From contig JAIROL010000036.1 in the NCBI GenBank assembly GCA_031257565.1, positions 1-39,551 of the forward strand: a DNA stretch of 39,551 nucleotides, read 5' to 3'. Source of the DNA: Tannerella sp. Lineage in GTDB: Bacteria > Bacteroidota > Bacteroidia > Bacteroidales > Tannerellaceae. The position numbers and the translations under genes are program-made. The notes under the pieces were generated by a model. The model saw only the letters and a list, made by a program, of their open reading frames with translations. It did no database searches and was not told where the DNA came from. Position 1 is the first letter of the stretch; each line of letters opens with the position of its first letter. Shown one piece after another: positions 1-7,337 of the stretch.

Positions 1-207
1 ATAAACACATTCATCGTCAGAAACGCCAACACTAATGATTTCCGGAAGAATCGAAAGAATATTTTCTAACGATTTTTTAAAATCATCTCTAATTTTATAT
101 GAGGAAACATTTGAAAACATCAGTTCCTGCGAAATGCCCTGCGCATATCTGATTTCAACAAGTGTATCTTTCAGATTGTCAGGATTTAATTTTTTTGGCA
201 ATGACAT
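1..207 (-). CDS. TIGR04255-like protein, N-terminal part (gene runs off the window)
   Basis: An open frame on the minus strand begins with ATG at 207 and stays open for 69 codons to base 1, so only the N-terminus is present. The protein starts MSLPKKLNPDNLKDTLVEIR, which resembles the opening of TIGR04255 proteins (a short Pro/Lys segment followed by an 'E-I-R-Y/F' strand). The biochemical role of that family is not established; members occur sporadically in accessory regions and some lie near defence or toxin-like genes. A Bacteroidota -7 box (TACCTTTG) on the same strand, 23 bases before the ATG, supports this start. The family call rests on the first 20 or so residues and is tentative; the reading frame and direction are firmer. 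Confidence 0.6.
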   Translation of the reverse strand, partial: MSLPKKLNPDNLKDTLVEIRYAQGISQELMFSNVSSYKIRDDFKKSLENILSILPEIISVGVSDDECVY

Positions 208-229
208 AATATATATTTTTATCCGAGTG

Positions 230-237
230 CAAAGGTA
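230..237 (-). promoter_or_regulatory. Bacteroidota -7 promoter box for the TIGR04255-like gene
   Basis: TACCTTTG on the minus strand fits the TAnnTTTG consensus of the Bacteroidota primary sigma factor. It lies just upstream of the ATG at 207. There is no well-spaced TTG -33 element (the nearest candidate is 17 bases away), so the match rests on the -7 box alone. Confidence 0.5.
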
Positions 238-293
238 TAAAATTATTTCAATTCCAATATGCGTTCATTCCTTTTTATTTGAGTAAACTGTGT

Positions 294-385
294 ATGGACA
301 GCACGGCAGTGGAAACCAACATTCATTACCCGACCAACACAACAATGCGCTTGTATGGGACCGTATCCGTGAAAAACGATGACTT
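294..385 (+). pseudogene. Transposase remnant (IS1182/ISNCY-like), frameshifted
   Basis: Reading from 294 gives MDSTAVETNIHYPTN; after a one-base frame change near 343-346 the continuation reads NALVWDRIRV. Together these match the conserved core 'D-S/T-T-V-V-E-T-N-I-H-Y-P-T-N...W-D-x-x-R-V' seen in a group of Bacteroidota and other transposases. Only about 30 codons survive, without start, end or terminal inverted repeats, so this is a dead scrap of an insertion sequence. It occupies most of the gap between the two divergently oriented flanking genes. The exact IS family is uncertain. Confidence 0.6.
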
Positions 386-475
386 TACGGACAGACACTA
401 TTTACAGTTTAACTTTTTTTCTCCCTGAATCGCTGTAAATGACCGCAAATATCAGGTAAATTAAAAAAAAACAGT

Positions 476-483
476 TACATTTG
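476..483 (+). promoter_or_regulatory. -7 promoter box for the barrel-protein gene
   Basis: TACATTTG matches TAnnTTTG. Transcription would start about seven bases later, near 490, leaving a leader of roughly 10 bases to the ATG at 501 or 23 bases to the ATG at 513. This favours the second ATG as the true start. Confidence 0.5.
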
Positions 484-500
484 CATTTTGAAATTGTTTA

Positions 501-1895
501 ATGGATACGACGATGAAGAATTATATAAACAATCATTATAAATTCTGCGCTTTGCTTTTTGCCTTTATATTACATTTCATTACCAACGTAAATGCGCAAT
601 CCCCAAAAACATACGGACTTCCCCCGGAAGTTATGGCATGGACAATTTCTACGATGGAACCATGGCCTCCGCACAGATATAAATCCCTTAAAGAGGCGAT
701 GATCGACAACAAAGTGTTTATTCCATTAGTATTTAGCGGAGGTATGTTTCCTGAATTTGATTATAAATACAGTCGCGATTCCTTAAAAATAACAGATACC
801 CCCCCCATTCCTTCAGCCTTCGAATATAAAAGCAAACGCATCAGGCCGATGTTCAGGTATTATACGCTTGAAAAAATGCTGAGCGATCTGGTCTATAAAA
901 ACGTAATGCTTAAAGATCCGGGAAAATTTAAATACTCGTTAAGACAATTGCCTGAAACGGTCATCAAACCGGAAAGCATAGACAAATCCACCGACTATGT
1001 CGTAATAAATGTAAAAGCGCCGACTACGATTCCTCCCGAAAAAGTCGATCCCGTCATTAAATTCATTCCCGATAGAAAATACTGGACTTCATCATTTTCT
1101 GCCGATATAAAATTTTCGCAGAACAAAACATCCGCCAACTGGTATAAAGGTGAAATCAATAATATGAATATTTATACCAACACGAATACTTCATACAACT
1201 ACCGGAGAGACAAAATCTCGCTGACAAATACGCTGTCCACAACTTTCACAATCAACAATGCTCCGAATGATACCCTGCGAGACTACACTATCGGCAGTGA
1301 CGAACTGCGTTTCCGAAGCAATTTCGGGCTGACTGCGATAAGAAACTGGAACTATTCCTCTTCTGCGGAATTTATCACATCCATGGGCAATAAATATGTC
1401 GCAAATTCAAAAGTTAAAAATTCCGCATTCCTTTCGCCATACACGATCAATGCCGGTATAGGTATGACTTATGCGGTAAAACCCAAATTCAAGAAGAAAG
1501 ACCGTTCCATGAACTTATCTTTATCCCTTGAACCATTCTCATTTAAATATATGTACGCCCGAAACAAAAAAATCAATCTTTCGCCCTATTTTGAAAAGGA
1601 TGAAAACGGCAATTATAAACATGTACTGAGAACATTCGGTTCGACAATAACAATGACAAATACGATCCAGTTCATAAAAAATATAAGCTTGTATTCACGT
1701 TTGTATTATTTTACAAATTACGAACGCGTTATCGGCGAATTTGAAAACAAACTGGATTTAGCGCTGAACAAATATTTCTCCACAACATTCTATTTATATC
1801 TGCGATATGACGATGGCGTAGTAAAAAAAGAAGGATCGGATACCTATCTGCAAGTTAACGAAATGTTTTCGTTCGGCTTCAGCTATAGATGGTAA
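501..1895 (+). CDS. Exported, probably outer-membrane beta-barrel protein of unknown function
   Basis: 464 residues. I do not recognise a named family. The N-terminus has a signal peptide: a basic start (MKNYINNHYK from Met5), a hydrophobic core (FCALLFAFILHFI) and a likely cleavage after VNA. Residues about 30-190 form a soluble Pro/Lys-rich region. From about residue 195 the sequence turns into alternating polar and aromatic strands (for example SFSADIKFS, YNYRRDKISLTNTL, LYSRLYYFTNYERV) and the protein ends in FSFGFSYRW. An aromatic terminal residue preceded by alternating hydrophobics is the usual outer-membrane barrel insertion signal. The second ATG (513) is the better start because of the nearby promoter. 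A C8 run at 799-806 lies inside the gene. Monocistronic by context. Confidence 0.75.
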   Translation: MDTTMKNYINNHYKFCALLFAFILHFITNVNAQSPKTYGLPPEVMAWTISTMEPWPPHRYKSLKEAMIDNKVFIPLVFSGGMFPEFDYKYSRDSLKITDTPPIPSAFEYKSKRIRPMFRYYTLEKMLSDLVYKNVMLKDPGKFKYSLRQLPETVIKPESIDKSTDYVVINVKAPTTIPPEKVDPVIKFIPDRKYWTSSFSADIKFSQNKTSANWYKGEINNMNIYTNTNTSYNYRRDKISLTNTLSTTFTINNAPNDTLRDYTIGSDELRFRSNFGLTAIRNWNYSSSAEFITSMGNKYVANSKVKNSAFLSPYTINAGIGMTYAVKPKFKKKDRSMNLSLSLEPFSFKYMYARNKKINLSPYFEKDENGNYKHVLRTFGSTITMTNTIQFIKNISLYSRLYYFTNYERVIGEFENKLDLALNKYFSTTFYLYLRYDDGVVKKEGSDTYLQVNEMFSFGFSYRW

Positions 1896-1944
1896 TTTTT
1901 GCTTGGAAATTATAATCTTTAACAAAAAATATCACTTGTATATA

Positions 1945-1974
1945 TTGCCCATATACTTTTAATTATTACTTTTG
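1945..1974 (+). promoter_or_regulatory. Promoter of the rseC-rnf operon
   Basis: A TTG at 1945-1947 and TACTTTTG at 1967-1974 are separated by 19 bases, a textbook Bacteroidota -33/-7 pair. Transcription would begin near 1981, about 30 bases before the ATG at 2012. No other good promoter was seen between 2012 and the end of rnfA except the one for galE, so it probably drives all seven genes. Confidence 0.7.
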
Positions 1975-2011
1975 CGCCGATTTGCAAAGTAGAGGTTGCA
2001 ATTTTAAAATT

Positions 2012-2461
2012 ATGACTAAAGATTATATTCGACATCAGGGAAAAATTGAAAGGATTGAAAAACACAAAGTGTACGTCAGAATAGAACAAAAGGCGTCATG
2101 TAGTGATTGTCATGCAAAATCCGTATGCTTTGCTTCAGACAAAAAAGATAAAATCATCGAGGTGAATGACCGCTCCGGCCGTTATTCTCCTCGGGAGGAC
2201 GTTATCATTTCCGTCCGGTCGTCTATGGGACTTTTTGCCGTCGTTATCGCCTTTACGATTCCGCTTATCCTGGTCATTCTTTCAGTGATTGCCGGCACGA
2301 GCGCCAGTGGAGACGAGGGTATAGGGGGATTGGCCGGACTCTCGGTTCTCGTTCCTTATTACTTCATTTTATACCTCTTTCGGGGTATATTAAAGAAAAA
2401 ATTTATATTTACGCTATCAAAAAGTCCGGAGCGAACCCATAATGTAACTAATTATTCATAA
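2012..2461 (+). CDS. rseC: RseC/SoxR-reducing-system family membrane protein
   Basis: 149 residues from the ATG at 2012; a longer reading from a TTG at 1982 would begin at the transcription start and is rejected. The family signature is a cysteine cluster after a short beta-rich segment (ASCSDCHAKSVC, C-x2-C-x5-C), followed by two hydrophobic helices (LFAVVIAFTIPLILVILSVIAG and a second ending YYFILYLF). In enterobacteria RseC/RsxC-type proteins are tied to the Rnf/Rsx electron-transfer complex that keeps SoxR reduced. In Bacteroidota an rseC-like gene typically heads the rnf operon, as here, and probably helps assemble or maintain the complex; that role is inference. The stop codon overlaps the rnfB start by one base (TAATG), suggesting translational coupling. 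Confidence 0.85.
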   Translation: MTKDYIRHQGKIERIEKHKVYVRIEQKASCSDCHAKSVCFASDKKDKIIEVNDRSGRYSPREDVIISVRSSMGLFAVVIAFTIPLILVILSVIAGTSASGDEGIGGLAGLSVLVPYYFILYLFRGILKKKFIFTLSKSPERTHNVTNYS

Positions 2462-3633
2462 TGTATATAGCAATCAGTCTATTAGGTATCACAGGAGCCA
2501 TTGCGGCTTTCATTCTGTTCTTTTTATCAAAGAAATTTGAAGTAAAGGAAGATCCTCGCATGGCCCTGGTTCTTGAAGCCTTACCGGGCGTCAACTGTGG
2601 AGGATGCGGATATCCGGGGTGCGGAGGGTTCGCCGCGGCATGCGTAAAAGCGGCGTCTCTCGAAGGTTTAGCCTGTCCGGTCGGCGGAGCGGAGGTCATG
2701 AAAAGCGTCGCAACGATAATGGGTCGGGACGCCGGAGAAACAATCCCTCAGGTAGCGGTCGTACGCTGTAACGGAACGTGCGACGTCCGCCCGCGCACAA
2801 ACATATACGACGGAGCTCCAAGCTGCGCCATTGCATCATCGCTGTACGGCGGCGATACAGGATGTTCGTTCGGGTGCCTCGGATTAGGCGACTGCGTGGA
2901 CGCTTGCGCTTTCGACGCGATACATATCAATCTTACGACAGGCCTTGCCGAAGTAACGGAAGAAAAATGCGTAGCCTGCAAAGCATGCGTTAAAGCATGC
3001 CCGAAAAACATCATCGAAATGCGCAAAAAAGGTCCGAAATCACGTCGTATATTCGTATCATGCATGAATAAGGACAAAGGCGGAGCGGCGCGAAAAGCCT
3101 GTCAAAATGCTTGCATCGGTTGCGGTAAATGCGCAAAAGAGTGCGCTTTCGAAGCGATTACAATAACAAGCAATCTGGCATTTATCGATGATACCAAATG
3201 TCGTCTATGCCGTAAATGCGCGGCTGTATGCCCGACAGGAGCTATACATGAACTAAACTTTCCACCGCGCAAAACGGCAGAAGAAAAAAAAGCTGCCGGA
3301 GACATTGCCGTGACAAAAACAACGGCAGAGAACCCGGCAAAGAACCCGGCAGAGAATCCGGCAGAGAACCCGACAGAGAATCCGGCAGAGAACCCGGCAG
3401 AGAACCCGACAGAGAATCCGGCAAAGAACCCGGCAAAGAACCCGGCAGAGAACCCGGCAGAGAACCCGACAGAGAATCCGGCAGAGAACCCGGCAGAGAA
3501 CCCGACAGAGAATCCGACAAAGAACCCGGCAGAGAACCCGGCAAAAGAGCCTGTTGCGGTAAAAGCCGTAATTGAGACGCCGATTACCCAACCGGCAGAG
3601 AACGTCCCAAAGCAAAAGCCCGAAGCCCTATAA
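2461..3633 (+). CDS. rnfB: Rnf electron transport complex subunit B (ferredoxin-type iron-sulfur protein) with repeat tail
   Basis: 390 residues. RnfB passes electrons from reduced ferredoxin into the Rnf complex, a membrane-bound ferredoxin:NAD oxidoreductase that pumps Na+ or H+. An N-terminal membrane anchor (about residues 3-22) is followed by the RnfB [4Fe-4S] motif with Cys46, Cys49, Cys54 and Cys72 (VNCGGCGYPGC). Several ferredoxin-type clusters follow, including CVACKACVKACP, CIGCGKCAKEC and CRLCRKCAAVCP. The core ends near residue 285. After it come 18 tandem N-P-A/T-E/K units (bases 3331-3546) and a short Pro/Lys tail, which are not part of the standard RnfB fold. The start overlaps the rseC stop. 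Confidence 0.95.
   Translation: MYIAISLLGITGAIAAFILFFLSKKFEVKEDPRMALVLEALPGVNCGGCGYPGCGGFAAACVKAASLEGLACPVGGAEVMKSVATIMGRDAGETIPQVAVVRCNGTCDVRPRTNIYDGAPSCAIASSLYGGDTGCSFGCLGLGDCVDACAFDAIHINLTTGLAEVTEEKCVACKACVKACPKNIIEMRKKGPKSRRIFVSCMNKDKGGAARKACQNACIGCGKCAKECAFEAITITSNLAFIDDTKCRLCRKCAAVCPTGAIHELNFPPRKTAEEKKAAGDIAVTKTTAENPAKNPAENPAENPTENPAENPAENPTENPAKNPAKNPAENPAENPTENPAENPAENPTENPTKNPAENPAKEPVAVKAVIETPITQPAENVPKQKPEAL
3331..3546 (+). repeat. 12-bp coding tandem repeat (18 units, N-P-A/T-E/K) in rnfB
   Basis: Eighteen 12-base units of the form AAY-CCG-RCA-RAG encode N-P-A-E, N-P-T-E, N-P-A-K and N-P-T-K. The unit length is a multiple of three, so copy-number changes keep the frame. Synonymous variants (AAC/AAT) show a longer period: the unit block at 3367-3414 recurs exactly at 3463-3510, which implies that a 96-base segment was duplicated. 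On the protein the array is a charged, proline-rich, probably extended linker following the last ferredoxin domain. Confidence 0.95.
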
Positions 3634-3653
3634 CAAAATAAAAAATACTTACT

Positions 3654-3688
3654 ACTAACTACTAACTACTAACTACTAACTACTAACT
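3654..3688 (+). repeat. 7-bp tandem repeat (ACTAACT x5) in the rnfB-rnfC gap
   Basis: Five perfect ACTAACT units end five bases before the rnfC ATG at 3694 and are preceded by a partial unit. They lie in the ribosome-loading region of rnfC. Because the unit is not a multiple of three and is outside coding sequence, copy-number change would alter only the spacing or structure of the leader. Confidence 0.9.
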
Positions 3689-3693
3689 AAAAA

Positions 3694-5022
3694 ATGCGCA
3701 CCTTTCGAATTGGAGGTATACATCCGCCGGCAAACAAATTATCGGCAGGTCAACCGATACAAACAATAACGCCGCCCGAAACGGTTGTCATACCATTAGG
3801 CCAGCATATAGGCGCCCCGGCGGCGGCAGTAGCGGCAAAAGGCGACAAAGTAAAAGTCGGCACGCTGATCGGAAAAGCCGAAGGGTTCGTTTCGGCAAAC
3901 GTTCATTCGTCGGTATCCGGAACCGTGACCAAAGTGGATCGTATGATCGATGGGTCCGGCATTTCACGTCCTGCCGTGTACATCCATACGGAAGATGACG
4001 AGTGGGAACCGGATATCGATCGTAGCGAAGTATTGATCAAAGACTGTAAACTGTCTTCTGCAGAAATCACAAGTAAAATAGAAGCGGCAGGTATCGTCGG
4101 CATGGGAGGAGCTACATTCCCCACCAAGATCAAGCTATCGCCTCCCCCGGGAAATACGGCCGAAGTCCTCATCGTTAATGCCGTGGAATGCGAACCTTAC
4201 CTGACTGCAGACCATTCGTTAATGGTCGAGAAAAGCGAACAGATCATGATCGGAACGACAATCCTCATGAAAGCCATAAACGTCGGTCGCGCGGTAATAG
4301 GGATCGAATGCAATAAACCGGACGCAATAAAACGGATGACAAAACTTTCGGCCGATTATAAAGGCGTCGAAATAATGCCCCTCAAAATGCAATATCCGCA
4401 GGGAGGAGAAAAACAACTTATCGACGCCGTCATACGCCGTCAGGTAAAAAGCGGAGCGCTTCCCATATCCGTAGGAGCCGTCGTTCAGAACGTCGGAACC
4501 GTTTATGCCGTTTATGAGGCTGTGCAGAAAAACAAACCGCTCATTGAACGCGTCATAACGGTAACAGGAAAAAAGGTCGTTAAACCATCTAATTTCCTGG
4601 CTCGTATCGGTACGCCCGTAAGCGTCCTCATAGAGGCGGCCGGAGGATTACCGGAGAACGTCGGAAAAATAATCGGCGGAGGCCCTATGATGGGAAAAGC
4701 CATGATAAACGCCGATGCGCCTGTAATGAAAGGCAGTTCCGGTATTCTGCTGATGACAAAAGAAGAATCCGTTCGCCGTCCGGCGCACGACTGCATACGA
4801 TGCGCCAAATGTGTCGGCGCTTGCCCGATGGGACTCGAACCAAGCCTGCTGATGAATCTTACGGAATATAAAGTATGGGAAGAGGCCGAAAAAAACTATA
4901 TAACAGACTGTATCGAGTGCGGTTCGTGCAGCTATACATGTCCGGCCAATCGTCCTCTGCTGGATTACATACGCATGGGCAAGAGTACGGTTATGGGGAT
5001 CGTCAGAGCGAGAAAACAATAA
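3694..5022 (+). CDS. rnfC: Rnf electron transport complex subunit C (NADH/FMN-binding, two [4Fe-4S] clusters)
   Basis: 442 residues, normal for RnfC. RnfC is the peripheral subunit that exchanges electrons with NAD(H). The N-terminus has the characteristic 'GGIHPP' start and a biotinyl-like beta sandwich (GDKVKVGTLIGKAEGFVSAN). Next comes the Gly-rich nucleotide/flavin-binding core (GIVGMGGATFPTKIKL, NAVECEPYLTADH), which resembles complex I NuoF. Two cluster motifs follow: Cys367/370/373/377 (CIRCAKCVGACPMGL) and Cys406/409/412/416 (CIECGSCSYTCPANRPL). It is co-directional with rnfB and separated from it by the 7-bp repeat region. Confidence 0.95.
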   Translation: MRTFRIGGIHPPANKLSAGQPIQTITPPETVVIPLGQHIGAPAAAVAAKGDKVKVGTLIGKAEGFVSANVHSSVSGTVTKVDRMIDGSGISRPAVYIHTEDDEWEPDIDRSEVLIKDCKLSSAEITSKIEAAGIVGMGGATFPTKIKLSPPPGNTAEVLIVNAVECEPYLTADHSLMVEKSEQIMIGTTILMKAINVGRAVIGIECNKPDAIKRMTKLSADYKGVEIMPLKMQYPQGGEKQLIDAVIRRQVKSGALPISVGAVVQNVGTVYAVYEAVQKNKPLIERVITVTGKKVVKPSNFLARIGTPVSVLIEAAGGLPENVGKIIGGGPMMGKAMINADAPVMKGSSGILLMTKEESVRRPAHDCIRCAKCVGACPMGLEPSLLMNLTEYKVWEEAEKNYITDCIECGSCSYTCPANRPLLDYIRMGKSTVMGIVRARKQ

Positions 5023-5034
5023 CCGGACGAAATC

Positions 5035-6090
5035 ATGACTAATTATTCATACAAAATATTACATCGGATGGAAAAAATAATTATATCCCCTTCGCCTCAT
5101 ATCCACAGCGGCGACTCCATAAGCGGAAACATGTACGGAGTACTGATCGCGCTCATTCCGGCGTTTCTGGTATCGCTCTACTGTTTTGGACTGGGAGCGT
5201 TGATTGTAACATTTGTATCGGTTGCATCCTGCGTCCTTTTCGAATATCTTATTCAGAAGTTTTTACTCAAAAAAGAGCCGACAGTATATGACGGGTCTGC
5301 GATACTGACAGGCGTACTTCTGGCGTTTAACCTGCCTTCAAATCTGCCTGTCTGGATCATTATATTAGGAGCGCTCGCCGCAATAGGAATCGGAAAAATG
5401 TCTTTCGGCGGACTCGGAAATAACATCTTTAACCCGGCGCTTGTCGGCCGCGTATTCCTGCTGATCTCTTTCCCCGCACAAATGACAACATGGCCGGTGG
5501 CCGGACACTTTCCAATGACATACCTCGACGCGCAGACCGGAGCGACTACGTTATCGCTGATCCATTTCAGTAACGACTATGCGACGCTGAAAGATTCGGC
5601 TATCGGACTGACAAGCGGAAGTCTCGGAGAAGTCAGTGAAATAGCCCTGCTTTCAGGTCTGGCATTCATGCTTTTCCGAAAAATAATCACATGGCATATA
5701 CCGGCGTCCATACTCGGAACAGTGGCCGTTTTCACCGGTTTACTTTTTGCCGGCACAATGCTTCACGCCTACTATACGTCAGGAATTTCCGACATACAAA
5801 CGCTTATGGACGCGGCCAAAGCGTATAACCCGTCGATACATCTTACATCGGGAGGATTGATGCTCGGAGCCGTATTTATGGCAACCGACTATGCGACGTC
5901 GCCCATGAGCAGGAAAGGGATGGTCGTTTATGGTATCGGAATAGGGATCATTACAGTGGTCATACGCGCCTTCGGAGCCTATCCCGAAGGCATGTCTTTC
6001 GCCATTCTGATCATGAATGCCTTTACGCCGCTGATTAATACATATATAAAACCAAAACATTTCGGAGGAAACAGAAGATGGAAAAAGTGA
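5035..6090 (+). CDS. rnfD: Rnf electron transport complex subunit D (flavinylated membrane subunit)
   Basis: 351 residues from the ATG at 5035. A second ATG at 5068 gives the more typical N-terminus MEKIIISPSPHIHSG, so the start is ambiguous by 11 codons. RnfD is a polytopic membrane protein with about ten helices that carries FMN covalently on a threonine and forms part of the ion path. The expected attachment motif is seen as TGATTL in the stretch following YLDAQ. Other family marks are GKMSFGGLGNNIFNPALVGR and the late segment ATDYATSPMS. It overlaps rnfG by 13 bases. Confidence 0.93.
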   Translation: MTNYSYKILHRMEKIIISPSPHIHSGDSISGNMYGVLIALIPAFLVSLYCFGLGALIVTFVSVASCVLFEYLIQKFLLKKEPTVYDGSAILTGVLLAFNLPSNLPVWIIILGALAAIGIGKMSFGGLGNNIFNPALVGRVFLLISFPAQMTTWPVAGHFPMTYLDAQTGATTLSLIHFSNDYATLKDSAIGLTSGSLGEVSEIALLSGLAFMLFRKIITWHIPASILGTVAVFTGLLFAGTMLHAYYTSGISDIQTLMDAAKAYNPSIHLTSGGLMLGAVFMATDYATSPMSRKGMVVYGIGIGIITVVIRAFGAYPEGMSFAILIMNAFTPLINTYIKPKHFGGNRRWKK

Positions 6091-6692
6091 AATCAACATT
6101 ACCGAATATATTGTTGTCGCTGACGATGATCTGCCTCGTAGCAGGAGTCGCCCTGTCGGCGGCTAACAAATACACCGAAAGGGCTATTGCGGCCTCAAAA
6201 GCCGCCGAACTTCAGAATGCCATCAGCCATGTAACTCCGGAATTTGATAACAATCCCACGGAAGAACAATACAAAGTAGCTGTTGCGGAAAACGATTCTC
6301 TGACAATATATCCGGCTAAAAAAGAGGGTAAACTTGCAGGATGCGCCGTCGAAAGCTATACAAAAAACGGATTCGGCGGATTGATACGCGTGATGGTCGG
6401 ATTTGACGCCGAAGGCAAGCTTTTCAATTACTCGGTGCTGGAGCATAACGAAACGCCCGGATTAGGCTCAAAGATGCAGGAGTGGTTCAGTACAGATAAA
6501 AATCAACAATATCTGATCGGACGCGACATGACCAAAGGCGCTCTGAAAGTAACAAAAGACGGAGGAGACGTCGACGCGATCACTGCTGCAACGATCTCTT
6601 CACGCGCTTTCCTTAACGCAATTAACCTTGCTTATACCGCCTGTTCGGGTAATACGGACGCCGTAAGCGGAGCGACCGGTACAAACGAATAA
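6078..6692 (+). CDS. rnfG: Rnf electron transport complex subunit G (periplasmic FMN-binding subunit)
   Basis: 204 residues. RnfG has one N-terminal transmembrane helix (about residues 10-28) and an FMN_bind domain outside the membrane, with FMN linked to a threonine by the transferase ApbE. The expected site is D166-A-I-T-A-A-T172-I-S. Family marks such as LEHNETPGLGSK precede it. Unusually, the last 11 residues contain a second match to the ApbE target pattern, D194-A-V-S-G-A-T200-G-T, outside the folded domain (see findings). The gene begins within the end of rnfD, with a purine-rich GGAGGA stretch upstream. Confidence 0.93.
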   Translation: MEKVKSTLPNILLSLTMICLVAGVALSAANKYTERAIAASKAAELQNAISHVTPEFDNNPTEEQYKVAVAENDSLTIYPAKKEGKLAGCAVESYTKNGFGGLIRVMVGFDAEGKLFNYSVLEHNETPGLGSKMQEWFSTDKNQQYLIGRDMTKGALKVTKDGGDVDAITAATISSRAFLNAINLAYTACSGNTDAVSGATGTNE

Positions 6693-6724
6693 CGCAGACA
6701 TGTTAAAAAATAAAAAATGTACGC

Positions 6725-7312
6725 ATGAAATACTTAAAGATAGTAAAAAACGGTATAATAGACGAAAACCCTTCATTCGTCCTGCTGTTAGGCATGTGTC
6801 CTACCCTTGCGACAACATCGTCCGCTATAAACGGAATGAGTATGGGACTGGCTACGGCATTTGTTCTCATCTGTTCCAATACGGTTATATCGGCAATCAA
6901 GAAGCTGATACCCGATCAGGTGCGTATACCGGCCTGCATTGTCGTCATTGCTTCTTTTGTAACCATCCTGCAGATGTGCATGCAGGCATTCCTGCCCGAT
7001 CTGTATAAAAGCCTCGGATTGTTTATCCCGCTTATTGTTGTGAACTGTATTGTGCTCGGACGCGCCGAATCTTTCGCATCTAAAAACGGCGTAATATCTT
7101 CCGGACTGGATGGACTGGGTATGGGATTAGGCTTCACGCTGGCATTAACGCTACTCGGACTCTTCCGCGAACTTCTTGGGACAGGAAAAGTTTTCGGACT
7201 GACTCTGTTTCCGGAAAACTACGGGTCACTGTTATTTGTTCTTGCACCCGGCGCCTTTATTGCGTTAGGATATCTGATCGCGATAGTCCATAAAATAAAT
7301 AAAAAGAACTGA
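6725..7312 (+). CDS. rnfE: Rnf electron transport complex subunit E (membrane subunit)
   Basis: 195 residues with six expected transmembrane helices. RnfE and RnfA are homologous, inversely oriented membrane subunits that together hold an iron-sulfur centre in the middle of the membrane. The cysteines that would bind it are present: Cys25 in LLGMCPTLATT and Cys108 in VVNCIVLGRAE. The conserved start KNGIIDENPSFVLLLGMCP is intact. The gap of about 30 bases after rnfG has no promoter, so it is part of the same transcript. Confidence 0.94.
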   Translation: MKYLKIVKNGIIDENPSFVLLLGMCPTLATTSSAINGMSMGLATAFVLICSNTVISAIKKLIPDQVRIPACIVVIASFVTILQMCMQAFLPDLYKSLGLFIPLIVVNCIVLGRAESFASKNGVISSGLDGLGMGLGFTLALTLLGLFRELLGTGKVFGLTLFPENYGSLLFVLAPGAFIALGYLIAIVHKINKKN

Positions 7313-7337
7313 CTGCTAATTCTTAATAACTAAAAAA

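Noticed and set aside
3331..3546. Possible CRISPR array
   Set aside because: The repeat unit is 12 bases without spacers and lies in frame within rnfB.
3242..3615. Two long minus-strand open frames rich in Pro-Gly-Ser-Leu or Cys-Arg-Val-Leu repeats opposite rnfB
   Set aside because: They are the antisense reading of the 12-bp minisatellite, whose length (a multiple of three without stops) keeps all frames open. They have no start signals or family similarity.
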